From positions 1-24,793 of the forward strand of contig JANYFF010000068.1 of assembly GCA_025362825.1 (NCBI GenBank): a DNA stretch of 24,793 nucleotides. The letters run 5' to 3'. The notes under the pieces are model-generated. The model saw nothing but the letters and a program-made list of their open reading frames with translations, made no database searches and was not told where the DNA came from. Every line of letters begins with the position of its first letter. Within the stretch, counting starts at the first letter, position 1. The DNA comes from Polaromonas sp. Its GTDB lineage: Bacteria > Pseudomonadota > Gammaproteobacteria > Burkholderiales > Burkholderiaceae_C. Positions 15,403 through 22,571 of the stretch are shown here, piece after piece. A program made the translations under genes and the position numbers.

Positions 15403-15882
15403 ATGAGCTTCCAACTAGGCCAGCGGGCCGGTTATGAGGCCATAGAGCATGGCCAGCCACTACGCCCGCTATTTAATGAGGCGTTGGCCGCGCGTCACTC
15501 CGAACCGGGTACAGCGTTACTTAGCGGCCTGCTCGAGGTGATGTGCAGTGTGCTGGACGCGTGCCAGCGTCAGGGCATCCGGTTTGATATGACCGACGAG
15601 GCCAAGGCGATTGCCAATGCACTACCGCAGGCAAGGCGCTTGATGGTGGTAACGCTGTGCCAGCACATTGATCAAAGCGTTGGCGACGTGCTGGGCCAAC
15701 TTAGCTCCGCAATCTATGCCATCAAAGACAGCCTAAGCCTGAGCGCACCGCCCGCTACGAACCAAGAGCCGCCCGTGATGCGAATGGAGATTGTTGCCAT
15801 GCCTGAAAGGTCCATAACGCAAACCATCACGCGCAGCAACGGCGAATTGACTGGCACAGTAAGCACTGAGCAGGACTCGTAA
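15403..15882 (+). CDS. Unknown protein coupled to the capsid gene, 159 aa
   Basis: Not recognised. It starts 2 nt after the capsid stop, so it is co-translated. The first ~110 residues are helical (LRPLFNEALAARHSEPGTAL, LSGLLEVMCSVLDACQRQGI, VTLCQHIDQSVGDVLGQLSS). After a Pro-rich hinge (SAPPATNQEPP) comes a beta-like tail, MRMEIVAMPERSITQTITRS. The position fits a capsid accessory protein (chaperone, decoration or connector-like factor); no family match is claimed. Confidence 0.7.
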   Translation: MSFQLGQRAGYEAIEHGQPLRPLFNEALAARHSEPGTALLSGLLEVMCSVLDACQRQGIRFDMTDEAKAIANALPQARRLMVVTLCQHIDQSVGDVLGQLSSAIYAIKDSLSLSAPPATNQEPPVMRMEIVAMPERSITQTITRSNGELTGTVSTEQDS

Positions 15883-15887
15883 ACGAA

Positions 15888-16080
15888 CCGGGGGCCGCAG
15901 TCCCCCACGTCTGTTAGTCGGGCAGTGAGACGTTAAAGCAAACCCCGACAGCCTGCGGCCTAACTCGTAAGGCGTGCAGGCACCTACCCCCGGGGCCTAA
16001 AAGGCTGGCATTACTGAATTGCAGGACCGGCTTGTCCACTCGTTGTATCGCTAACGCACAACTTGCCGTTGTGCACGTAC
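15888..16080 (+). ncRNA. Multi-hairpin non-coding stretch (ncRNA, packaging site or leader)
   Basis: The 223-bp gap holds four stem-loops: GGGGG/CCCCC (15890-15894/15902-15906); GCCTGC/GCAGGC with nested GCCT/AGGC (15951-15961/15970-15981); GCCT/AGGC (15995-15998/16002-16005) next to CCCCGGGG; and GCACAAC/GTTGTGC (16056-16062/16068-16074, 5-nt loop). Only the first resembles a terminator and none has a T-run. The density is much higher than in other gaps of this element. A structured RNA, a packaging (cos/pac) site or a replication origin are possible; nothing decides between them. Confidence 0.4.
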
Positions 16081-16105
16081 ACACGCACGCACGCGAGAGA
16101 ACACC

Positions 16106-16300
16106 ATGCACCAGACACAAAGGCCACTGACCGGGCCGCTACGGGCTCGAATCAATCGACTGGCACACGCACAGGCGCTGCACCATGAAACGCGTCTTAA
16201 GGCTGTGCTACTGGAGCAGGTGCAGACCGCCCGTGATGGTGGCGCATCGTTTGATGAACTTGCGGCGTTGGTTGCCAAGCTGGAAGCCGAGTCGAGATAG
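16106..16300 (+). CDS. Small basic helical protein, 64 aa
   Basis: MHQTQRPLTGPLRARINRLA, then HAQALHHETRLKAVLLEQVQ and TARDGGASFDELAALVAKLE. It is entirely helical with a basic first half. GAGAGAA precedes the ATG. It lies downstream of the multi-hairpin region. Function unknown. Confidence 0.6.
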   Translation: MHQTQRPLTGPLRARINRLAHAQALHHETRLKAVLLEQVQTARDGGASFDELAALVAKLEAESR

Positions 16301-16391
16301 GGGTGCACTCGATTCTTCAGCCGAGCCAAAACCGGACACCCCTGTCTACCCCACGCACAGAAAATATCCACTTTTCAAAGAAATTCAGCAT

Positions 16392-16661
16392 ATGGCAGGC
16401 AAACCGGGTCGAAGCGGAGGCGCACGAATTAACTCAGGTGGTCGCCGTGCTGGCGCTGGTAGGCCACGGGGCAGCAAGAATCCGCGCACCATTGCTGCAA
16501 ACATGGCCGCCCGTGCATTGCCTAACTGCAACGATCCGTTGTCGTGGCTGCTGGCGCTAATGGGTGACCCCCGGCAGGACTTGCGGCTCAGGGCAGACGC
16601 TGCCCGCGCCTTGCTGCCTTACATGCGCGCCAAGCCAGAACGGGGACATTTTGAAAAATGA
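16392..16661 (+). CDS. Basic protein with AT-hook-like segment, possibly small-terminase-like, 89 aa
   Basis: Starts MAGKPGRSGGARINSGGRRA, then GAGRPRGSKNPRTIAANMAA. The GRPRGSKN is an AT-hook-like minor-groove binder; such Gly/Arg-rich starts occur in phage small terminase and terminase-associated proteins. The C-terminal half is helical (DPLSWLLALMGDPRQDLRLR, ADAARALLPYMRAKPERGHF). As the last gene of the element, next to the capsid module, it could mark element DNA for packaging. The stop overlaps the right-end TGACGGTA motif. The assignment is tentative. Confidence 0.55.
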   Translation: MAGKPGRSGGARINSGGRRAGAGRPRGSKNPRTIAANMAARALPNCNDPLSWLLALMGDPRQDLRLRADAARALLPYMRAKPERGHFEK

Positions 16662-16678
16662 CGGTACTTTTGACGGTA
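16659..16678. repeat. Right-end TGACGGTA repeats (integrase arm-type sites)
   Basis: TGACGGTA at 16659-16666 and 16671-16678, a 12-bp period. The first with its flank (TGACGGTACTTTTGAC) matches the left-end TGGCGGTACTTTTGGC at 14 of 16 positions. The sites lie 55 bp inside attR, a usual place for arm-type binding. Confidence 0.6.
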
Positions 16679-16732
16679 GTTTTTTTTGACTATCCTCAAC
16701 AACCTAGCATCTATAAGGCCTGCGGGACTTTT

Positions 16733-16748
16733 TTCGATTCCCTTCACC
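16733..16748 (+). other. attR core of the integrated element
   Basis: TTCGATTCCCTTCACC, an exact copy of 6964-6979, followed by GCTCCAG. Compared with the tRNA a single C is missing after the 16-mer. No upstream half of a tRNA is present, so this copy is non-functional and free to drift. Confidence 0.88.
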
Positions 16749-16841
16749 GCTCCAGAATCTTTCAGCTTTCAGCTTTCAGGTGGCAGGTGGCGACCCGCCA
16801 ATCAATCTCAGGATGTGGCCGCAGCAGCAGCCCCCCCTTGT

Positions 16842-17585
16842 CTACGCAGCCCGCGCCTGCAACGCCACATCAAACCGCTCAAAACAAGCCTGCGTAAAAG
16901 CAGGACGTTGCTGAACACGCTCCCACCAATCCGCGACCCTCGGCTTGCTCGCAGCATCAAGCGCGTCAGGCTGCAGTTCTGCAATGCGGGCGATGAAGGG
17001 CACTGCAGCAATGTCGGCCAGCGAATATGCGCCAGCCACCAGCCAGGGCGAGGCTTGCAGCATGTTTTCCATTTTCTCCACCAGCGCGAGCAGTTTTGAA
17101 AGCGCCGCTGCTTTTTCTTCGACTGTGTAGGGCTTGCGGGCAATGCGTATCCAGGCCTCGCGGCGCTCGGCTGTGGGGATGCGGTCGAGCTTTTCTTTCA
17201 ACTCTGCGTCACTCCACTGGCTCGCGCCCGGCTGCAGTGAGATGCTCCAGTTCAGGATGAGCAGGTTGGGCAATATCTTTTCGTCAGTGTGGCGCACGAA
17301 GTTGCGCATCACTGCGCGGTTGTAGGCATCGGTCGGCCGCAGCGGCGGCTCAGGTTGCAGGTCGTCAAGGTATTCGCAAATCGTTGAGCTTTCATGCAGG
17401 GGCCTGCCGTCGTCCAGCAGCAAGGCGGGCACGACACCATTCGGGTTCATGGCCAGGAATTTCTCGGAATGGTGCTCCTGCTTGCCCAAATCAACAGGCA
17501 CGCTTTCGTAGGCCATGCCTTTTTCGGCAAGGCACAGCCGTACGCGGCGCGACGCGCTGGACAGCCAGCCGTGAAAAAGCTTCAT
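16842..17585 (-). CDS. Glutathione S-transferase family protein
   Basis: A 247-aa cytoplasmic GST. The N-terminal thioredoxin-like domain begins MKLFHGWLSSASRRVRLCLA; the Ser-Ser pair near residues 9-10 is a likely glutathione-activating site. MNPNGVVPALLLDDG carries the cis-Pro, and LHESSTICEYLDD the gamma-glutamyl-binding Glu-Ser. The all-helical C-terminal domain runs from about residue 90, with SLADIAAVPFIARI as the N-capping box. It overlaps gntR by 4 nt (ATGA), so they are co-expressed. Its genomic link to CoA and crotonase genes hints at an isomerase or detoxifying step for the same substrate. Confidence 0.9.
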   Translation of the reverse strand: MKLFHGWLSSASRRVRLCLAEKGMAYESVPVDLGKQEHHSEKFLAMNPNGVVPALLLDDGRPLHESSTICEYLDDLQPEPPLRPTDAYNRAVMRNFVRHTDEKILPNLLILNWSISLQPGASQWSDAELKEKLDRIPTAERREAWIRIARKPYTVEEKAAALSKLLALVEKMENMLQASPWLVAGAYSLADIAAVPFIARIAELQPDALDAASKPRVADWWERVQQRPAFTQACFERFDVALQARAA

Positions 17586-18355
17586 GTTGGCTCCCTGTTT
17601 TTGTTGTCGCTGGCGAGGGGCTTGGCCCGCTTTGCAGCAGCGCGTACGGGCGTGACCCGCGCCAGGGGGCCGCTGGGCGGCGGCCCTGCAACCACAGGCT
17701 GCGTCATGGTGGCGATGGCATCGGCGTATACATTGCCGCCACTGGAGATATGACCCGTCATCAGGCGACAGGCTGCGTCTTCGTCACCTGACAGGATGGC
17801 CTGCAACACACCCTGGTGTTCGCTCATCGAATTGCGGATGCGGCCGGGCCTGTCAAACATTGATGTTTGCGGATGCCGCATGCGGGCACGCATGGCGCGT
17901 AGCTGGCGCGCCAGCACATCGTTGCGGCTGCCGTCGTAGATGATTTCGTGAAACAGCCTGTTGGCCACGGCGTACTTTACGGCGTCTTTGGCTTTGGCTG
18001 CTTTTTCGCAGGCCTGTGCGGCCTGCTCCAGCTCCTGGCGCTGCGCAATAGCCATGCGGCGAGCTGAAAGACGGGCGGCTAGGCCTTCGAGCTCCATCAG
18101 CACTTCGAGCGTGGCGACGTATTCGGACAGCGAGATGCCACTGACCACTGCGCCCTGCCTCGACACCGGGCTGACCAGCCCGGCAGACGAGAGTAGCAAC
18201 ACGGCCTCACGTGCGGGTGTGCGCGAAACGCCGAAGCGGTCCATCAAGGCCTGCTCTTCTATGCGCGAGCCAGGGGGCAACTGTCCGGACGCTATCTCAG
18301 CCTCGAGGGTTGCCCGGATCTTGTCGCTCAGATTGACGCGTGGTGCTTGGGTCAT
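17582..18355 (-). CDS. GntR-family regulator with FCD domain
   Basis: A 257-aa transcription factor. The winged helix covers about residues 5-75 (LSDKIRATLEAEIASGQLPP, EEQALMDRFGVSRTPAREAV). The helical FCD effector domain follows (LMELEGLAARLSARR, NRLFHEIIYDGSRND, EHQGVLQAILSGDEDAACRL, MTGHI), with the metal/ligand-binding His/Asp pattern. The basic, disordered end (RAAAKRAKPLASDNKNREP) is unusual. The start at MTQAPRVN (18355) is preferred over the ATG six codons upstream. Transcribed divergently from the transporter/catabolic operon, it likely represses it until an acid substrate or CoA-derived ligand binds. Confidence 0.92.
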   Translation of the reverse strand: MTQAPRVNLSDKIRATLEAEIASGQLPPGSRIEEQALMDRFGVSRTPAREAVLLLSSAGLVSPVSRQGAVVSGISLSEYVATLEVLMELEGLAARLSARRMAIAQRQELEQAAQACEKAAKAKDAVKYAVANRLFHEIIYDGSRNDVLARQLRAMRARMRHPQTSMFDRPGRIRNSMSEHQGVLQAILSGDEDAACRLMTGHISSGGNVYADAIATMTQPVVAGPPPSGPLARVTPVRAAAKRAKPLASDNKNREPT

Positions 18356-18400
18356 GGGTTTCCAATACTGCAATTCTAAAACAGGGTGGCACTATATTCG

Positions 18401-18412
18401 TATTTATAAATA
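18401..18412. promoter_or_regulatory. Palindrome in the divergent promoter region, candidate GntR operator
   Basis: TATTTATAAATA is a perfect 12-bp palindrome in the very AT-rich 182-bp region between gntR and the solute-binding-protein gene. It sits by the TATAGT-like -10 (18391-18396, minus strand) of gntR. Regulation of divergent genes from such a site is normal for GntR proteins, but this sequence is not a classic FCD-type operator and could be only AT-rich promoter DNA. Confidence 0.35.
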
Positions 18413-18428
18413 TACATATAAACCCTAT

Positions 18429-18458
18429 TTGCATTTTTATTAAAGCCATATGTACACT
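18429..18458 (+). promoter_or_regulatory. Candidate promoter of the transporter/CoA operon
   Basis: TTGCAT (18429-18434) and TACACT (18453-18458) are separated by 18 bp in AT-rich DNA, about 80 bp before the first gene. An AAGGAG ribosome-binding site follows at 18525-18530. Confidence 0.35.
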
Positions 18459-18537
18459 TTACTAACGCCCCGACCGCGCCGTCTGGCGTTTATCCAGGTG
18501 GCTTTCAGCCGGCAGAAATCAATAAAGGAGACCTCTC

Positions 18538-19584
18538 ATGCAGATTAATCGCCGCCAGTTCAGCATCGCCGCGGGCTCGGCCCTGCTGGTCCCCCATGCA
18601 GCCAACGCCCAGGCTCAGCCTTCACTGGCGTCGCTTTACGAATCGGCGAAAAAAGAGGGTGAACTGACCTGGTACGCCGTGCCGCAGACCTCCGAAGTCG
18701 CGGAGCGCATGGGTCGCACTTTCACAGCACGCTATCCGGGCGTGAAGGTCAACGTGGTGCGCACTACTGCGCAGGTAGCCTTTCAGCGGCTAAACCAGGA
18801 TCTGCGGGCCGGTACTGCCAATTGCGATGTTTTTACGTCGACAGACCTGGCGCATTACGTTGACCTCAAAGGCCGCAACCTGCTGTTGAAGTACGTGCCG
18901 GCTGCAGCCGCGCGGCAGGACAAGCGTGTGCAAAATATAGACCCGGATGGTTACTTCCATGCGTCGAGCTGCTTCATGATGGGCCTGATTTACAACACCA
19001 GCAAGGTCAAACCAGCCGATATTCCCAAGAGCTGGACCGACTTGGCCGACCCTAAATGGAATGGCTTGGCCGCGATGGCGCACCCCGCCTACAGCGGCGC
19101 CGCAGGAGCATGGTGCATAGAGATGCGCAAGCTGTACGGGGACGGTATTTTCAAGAAGTTTGCAGCCAACAAGGCGCACGTTGGCCGCTCGACGATTGAT
19201 GCCGTCACCACAGTTATTTCGGGCGAATGCTCGGTATCAGCCGGTCCCATGAGCCTTGCAGCAGTGCAGGCTTCCAAGGGCAACCCGATCGCAACGCTCG
19301 CGCCCAAAGAAGGGCCGGTGCTGATCCTGTCGCCCTCCGCCATCCTGGCGAGTACGCGCCGCCCGAACGCATCGAAGCTGTTTCTTGAGTGGATGGTGAG
19401 CAGCGACGACACCGACCGCATCACATTTGAAGAGTTTGGCGTGCCCTTGCGCGCCGGTGCAAAGGCCGCACCCGGTGTGCTGGGACTGGGCGATGCCAGC
19501 CCGCTGCTCCGGCCGACACCACCTCAGATGGTGGTGCAGATCCCGAAGGTCATCGAGCTTTGGAAAGACGCTTTCGGTGTCTGA
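18538..19584 (+). CDS. ABC transporter solute-binding protein, Fe3+-type (family 1)
   Basis: A 348-aa periplasmic protein. The Tat-type signal MQINRRQFSIAAGSALLVP ends near NAQAQ. The mature part begins PSLASLYESAKKEGELTWYA and shows TARYPGVKVNVVRTT, CDVFTSTDLAHYVDLKGR, IYNTSKVKPADIPKSWTDLA and DPKWNGLAAMAHP, the pattern of FbpA/AfuA-like binding proteins. Despite the family name many members bind organic acids, phosphonates or sugar phosphates. It carries no obvious Tyr-Tyr Fe3+ pair. Given the CoA-transferase and crotonase genes downstream, an organic-acid ligand is the better guess. It overlaps the permease start by 8 nt. Confidence 0.88.
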   Translation: MQINRRQFSIAAGSALLVPHAANAQAQPSLASLYESAKKEGELTWYAVPQTSEVAERMGRTFTARYPGVKVNVVRTTAQVAFQRLNQDLRAGTANCDVFTSTDLAHYVDLKGRNLLLKYVPAAAARQDKRVQNIDPDGYFHASSCFMMGLIYNTSKVKPADIPKSWTDLADPKWNGLAAMAHPAYSGAAGAWCIEMRKLYGDGIFKKFAANKAHVGRSTIDAVTTVISGECSVSAGPMSLAAVQASKGNPIATLAPKEGPVLILSPSAILASTRRPNASKLFLEWMVSSDDTDRITFEEFGVPLRAGAKAAPGVLGLGDASPLLRPTPPQMVVQIPKVIELWKDAFGV

Positions 19585-21304
19585 GGCCGCTCTTTCCACT
19601 GCCCCGGCAGCTATCTTGCTCCGCGTGCCGGGACGCCTGGCAGACCCGGCATTCTGGCTGTTCGCCGTGCTCGTCACCCTGCTGGTTCTACTAGTAGCCA
19701 ATCCCATCTTGCGCCTGGTATGGGACAGCTTTCACACGGCGCAGGGCGACTGGTCCCTGCAAAGCTATGCGTCAGCGTTGGGCAACAGCCGCAACTTGCA
19801 AGCGTTGCTCAACTCGCTGGCCCTTGGCGCCGCTGTCACCGTACTGACGCTCGCCCTGGGCGTGCCGCTGGCGCTGGCGGTCTCGCGCTCCAACATGCCG
19901 GCACGTGGCCTCACCCATCTCAGCGTATTGGCGGCGTTTGTGATGCCCAACTTCCTGGGGGCTATCGCATGGATATTGCTGGCTGGACCAAACGCGGGTT
20001 GGCTTAACAAGCTGGTCATTGCATTCACAGGAGCAAACAAAGGACCGTTCAACATCTTCAGTTTCTGGGGTCTGGCATTTGTCATTGCGCTCTACACCTA
20101 CCCGCTGATCTACGTGTTTACCAAAGCCGCGCTCGACCTTGTTTCCACCGAGCTGGAAGACGCTGCTGCCATTCATGGTGCGGGCAAGTTTCAAACCTTG
20201 GCACGCGTGACGCTGCCACTGGCACTGCCATCGATCATCGGCGCGGCTATCCTGATTTTTCTCGAAGCCATTGCGCTCTACGGCACGCCTGCACTGATTG
20301 CGATTCCGGCGGGCATCAACCTGGCCACCACGCAACTGGTATCCTTTTTTCAGTACCCTTTGCAAGTCGAGCAGGCCGCTGCTTTTTCAATGCCCATCTT
20401 GTTGCTGACCATCGTCATGCTGATGCTGCAGCGTCGACTGCTGGCACGCCGGGGCTACGTGTCTGTATCTGGCAAGGGAGGCGAGCGTCGTCCGCTCGAC
20501 ATTGGCCCATGGAAATGGCTGTTGCTAGCCTATTCAGCGCTGATCGCTTTGCTGAGCGTCGTGATGCCGTTAGCCATTCTGGTACTTGCGTCCTTATCAA
20601 AAGCCTGGGGCCGCGGCCTTGCAAGCGGCAACCTGACGCTGGGCAATTACTACACCATCTTTTTTGAACAGCTCACCGTTCGCGCTGCGATCATCAACAC
20701 ACTGCTTTATTCAATCTCAACCGCTCTGATCTGTGTATTTATGGGCATCTGCATTGCCTATGCTACGCAGCGACGGATCACACCGTACCCGACGGTGGTG
20801 CAGTTTCTGGCACTCGCACCGGTGGCTGTTCCGGGGATCATTCTGGCCATTGGCCTTTATGCCGCCTATGCAGGACCACCGTTTTCGCTTTATGGAACGG
20901 GCGTACTGATCGTGGTTGCCTTTACAACGCGCTTTCTGCCAATTGCTGTCACAGCGAGTGCAGCGGCAGTGCGCTCGCTCAACCCCGAACTGGAAGAGGC
21001 TGTACGCGTTCTGGGCGGTGGCCGCCTGACAGTACTGGTGCGCGTAGTCATACCGCTGCTTAAAAAGACGCTGGTGGGTGCCTTCATCTTGATCTTTGTG
21101 GTTTGCACCAAAGAGCTTTCCACCGCCGTATTTCTGACCGGCCCCGCATCGCGCGTCGTGTCGGTGCTGACGCTGGACCTGAGCGAGCAAGGAAACTACG
21201 AAACGCTGGCCGCCATGGGTGTGGTGCTGGTGGCCGTTGTGACGCTGGTAGTGGCCGCCGGCATGCGCGTGGCTGGACGTGACTTCATGCTGCGCCGTTC
21301 TTGA
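19577..21304 (+). CDS. ABC transporter permease, fused two-domain (FbpB type)
   Basis: A 575-aa inner-membrane protein of two fused permease halves, each with about six transmembrane segments and an EAA loop: ELEDAAAIHGAGKFQTLARV near the middle of half 1 and ELEEAVRVLGGGRLTVLVRV in half 2. The GTG at 19577 is chosen: it overlaps the previous stop by 8 nt, and GGAAAG lies upstream. An ATG 50 codons upstream would give a Cys/Arg/Trp-rich non-family N-terminus. It forms the channel with the solute-binding protein and the ATPase encoded on either side. Confidence 0.92.
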   Translation: MSEAALSTAPAAILLRVPGRLADPAFWLFAVLVTLLVLLVANPILRLVWDSFHTAQGDWSLQSYASALGNSRNLQALLNSLALGAAVTVLTLALGVPLALAVSRSNMPARGLTHLSVLAAFVMPNFLGAIAWILLAGPNAGWLNKLVIAFTGANKGPFNIFSFWGLAFVIALYTYPLIYVFTKAALDLVSTELEDAAAIHGAGKFQTLARVTLPLALPSIIGAAILIFLEAIALYGTPALIAIPAGINLATTQLVSFFQYPLQVEQAAAFSMPILLLTIVMLMLQRRLLARRGYVSVSGKGGERRPLDIGPWKWLLLAYSALIALLSVVMPLAILVLASLSKAWGRGLASGNLTLGNYYTIFFEQLTVRAAIINTLLYSISTALICVFMGICIAYATQRRITPYPTVVQFLALAPVAVPGIILAIGLYAAYAGPPFSLYGTGVLIVVAFTTRFLPIAVTASAAAVRSLNPELEEAVRVLGGGRLTVLVRVVIPLLKKTLVGAFILIFVVCTKELSTAVFLTGPASRVVSVLTLDLSEQGNYETLAAMGVVLVAVVTLVVAAGMRVAGRDFMLRRS

Positions 21305-21326
21305 TGAACCAGACGGAAACCAAAAC

Positions 21327-22386
21327 ATGTCCAAGCTTCAACTGAAAAATATTTCCAAGTCCTATGGTGCAGTCGCCGTCGTCGATGACCTGAGTCTGGA
21401 TTTGCGCCAGGGCGAACTCGTCACTTTGCTGGGACCTTCAGGCTGCGGCAAGACAACTACGCTGCGCATGATCGCTGGCTTCATCGACCTGGGCGAAGGC
21501 TCCATAGAGATTGATGGCAAGCAGATATCCGGTCCCGGACGCACGGTACCACCCGAGCATCGCGGCATGTCGATGATTTTTCAAAGCTATGCCATCTGGC
21601 CCAACATGACCGTGGCCGAAAACGTGGGCTTTGGCTTGAAAGTGCGTGGTACGCCGCAGGATGAATCCAAACGCCGCATCGCCGAAATGCTGGATGTGGT
21701 GCACCTTGGCGCTCTCGCGCACCGCTATCCGGCTGAACTGTCGGGCGGGCAGCAACAGCGCGTCACTGGCGCGTGCCATGGTCGTGCGCCCCGAGGTGCT
21801 GTTGCTGGACGAGCCGCTGTCCAACCTCGATGCCAACCTGCGCGAGGAAATGGCCGGCGAGATTCGCCGCCTGCACGATGAGTTCCGCTTCACCACGGTT
21901 TATGTGACGCATGACCAGTCCGAGGCCATGACGATCTCCGACCGCATCGCCGTCATCAATCTGGGCAAGCTTGAACAAATAGACACGCCGTGGAACCTCT
22001 ACAACCGTCCGCGTACACAGTTTGTTGCGGGCTTTATAGGTCGCACCAACCTTGTCACGGCGCAGGTGAATGAGGGACTGCTCACACTTGCCGGCCTGAC
22101 CGGCACATTGCGACCTGAACAGCCCGTCGCGTCGGGCGCCACCGACGCGAGCATCTCCATCCGCCCGCAATCCCTTTACCTCGGCACATCGGGCAACGGT
22201 GCCCTGCCGATGGGCATGGTTTGCGTGGTGTCACGCACCTACCTGGGCGAACACTGGGATTACGTGGTCAGCCCCATCGGCGGTGGTGACCCACTGCGCG
22301 TCCATGCGCCGCCGGCCACCCTGCTTGAGGTCGGCCAGCAATCATCTTTATTCATCGATCCGCGCGGTGTTGCGGTGGTGAGCTGA
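21327..22386 (+). pseudogene. ABC transporter ATP-binding protein, frameshifted (FbpC type)
   Basis: The frame from 21327 encodes Walker A (GPSGCGKTT), the Q-loop (MIFQSYAIWP) and the signature LSGGQQQR up to residue 145, then shifts. The second frame resumes at the CTG at 21766 with LARAMVVRPEVLLLDEPLSN (Walker B, D-loop), YVTHDQSEAM (H-loop) and a TOBE-type end, stopping at 22386. Between R-V (CGC GTC, 21759-21764) and L-A only one base remains where a codon (Ala or Ser) is expected. A 2-bp loss would explain it; the intact gene would encode about 353 aa. Both halves are otherwise well preserved, so this is either a very recent mutation or a sequencing error. As written no functional ATPase is made. 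Confidence 0.85.
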
Positions 22387-22389
22387 ACA

Positions 22390-22524
22390 ATGAAAGAAAA
22401 CATGCCACGAATGCCGTTTTGGCCCGCCTTTGCCCTACTGGCACAGACGACGATGGTGTTTTTTGGCGGCAACAGCCTGACGGCTGCGCACGACGACCCG
22501 CGCCGCACACTTCGCGATTACTGA
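22390..22524 (+). CDS. Possible small protein, 44 aa
   Basis: ATG at 22390, 3 nt after the ATPase stop, to the TGA at 22522-22524. MKENMPRMPFWPAFALLAQT continues TMVFFGGNSLTAAHDDPRR and a basic end. It has a moderately hydrophobic segment, so it could be a small membrane-associated peptide. No clear ribosome-binding site apart from the upstream GGTGAGC. It would explain the 185-bp gap in an otherwise tight operon. Low confidence. Confidence 0.3.
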   Translation: MKENMPRMPFWPAFALLAQTTMVFFGGNSLTAAHDDPRRTLRDY

Positions 22525-22571
22525 GCCCCGCACTGACCTATTACAAGTTGCAGATTTAACCGGAACCTCCC

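Larger units (their letters stand above)
6964..16748 (+). mobile_element. tRNA-Gly-integrated phage-satellite-like element with its own major capsid gene (~9.8 kb)
   Basis: The element is bounded by a 16-bp direct repeat of the tRNA-Gly 3' end, and excision would give a circle of about 9,769 bp. It holds about 16 same-strand genes: integrase, AlpA-like regulator, structured leader RNA, small proteins, Toprim primase-like, DUF3987 ATPase, helix-turn-helix protein, HK97-type capsid protein and small basic proteins. Related 8-bp motifs (TGGCGGTA/TGACGGTA) sit near both ends. There is no portal, prohead protease, large terminase, tail, lysis, conjugation or cargo gene. Integrase plus AlpA plus primase/helicase is the classic satellite layout (compare P4); the capsid gene without other head genes is unusual. 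The helper phage is unknown. Confidence 0.85.

Noticed and set aside
15951..16005. Possible integron attC site
   Set aside because: GCCTAAC is present, but no GTTRRRY partner closes a proper attC fold and no integron integrase is visible; treated only as a structured stretch.
16185..16391. Upstream extension of the last element gene to 16185
   Set aside because: It overlaps the 64-aa gene in another frame and has a Trp/Arg/Pro-rich composition; the ATG at 16392 gives a typical basic start.
16759..16779. Three tandem CTTTCAG units just outside attR
   Set aside because: Short simple repeat with no sign of function; it is outside the element and upstream of nothing it could regulate.
19427..19576. 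50-codon N-terminal extension of the ABC permease
   Set aside because: The residues overlap the solute-binding-protein gene in another frame and are Cys/Arg/Trp-rich, unlike any permease start; GTG at 19577 is better.
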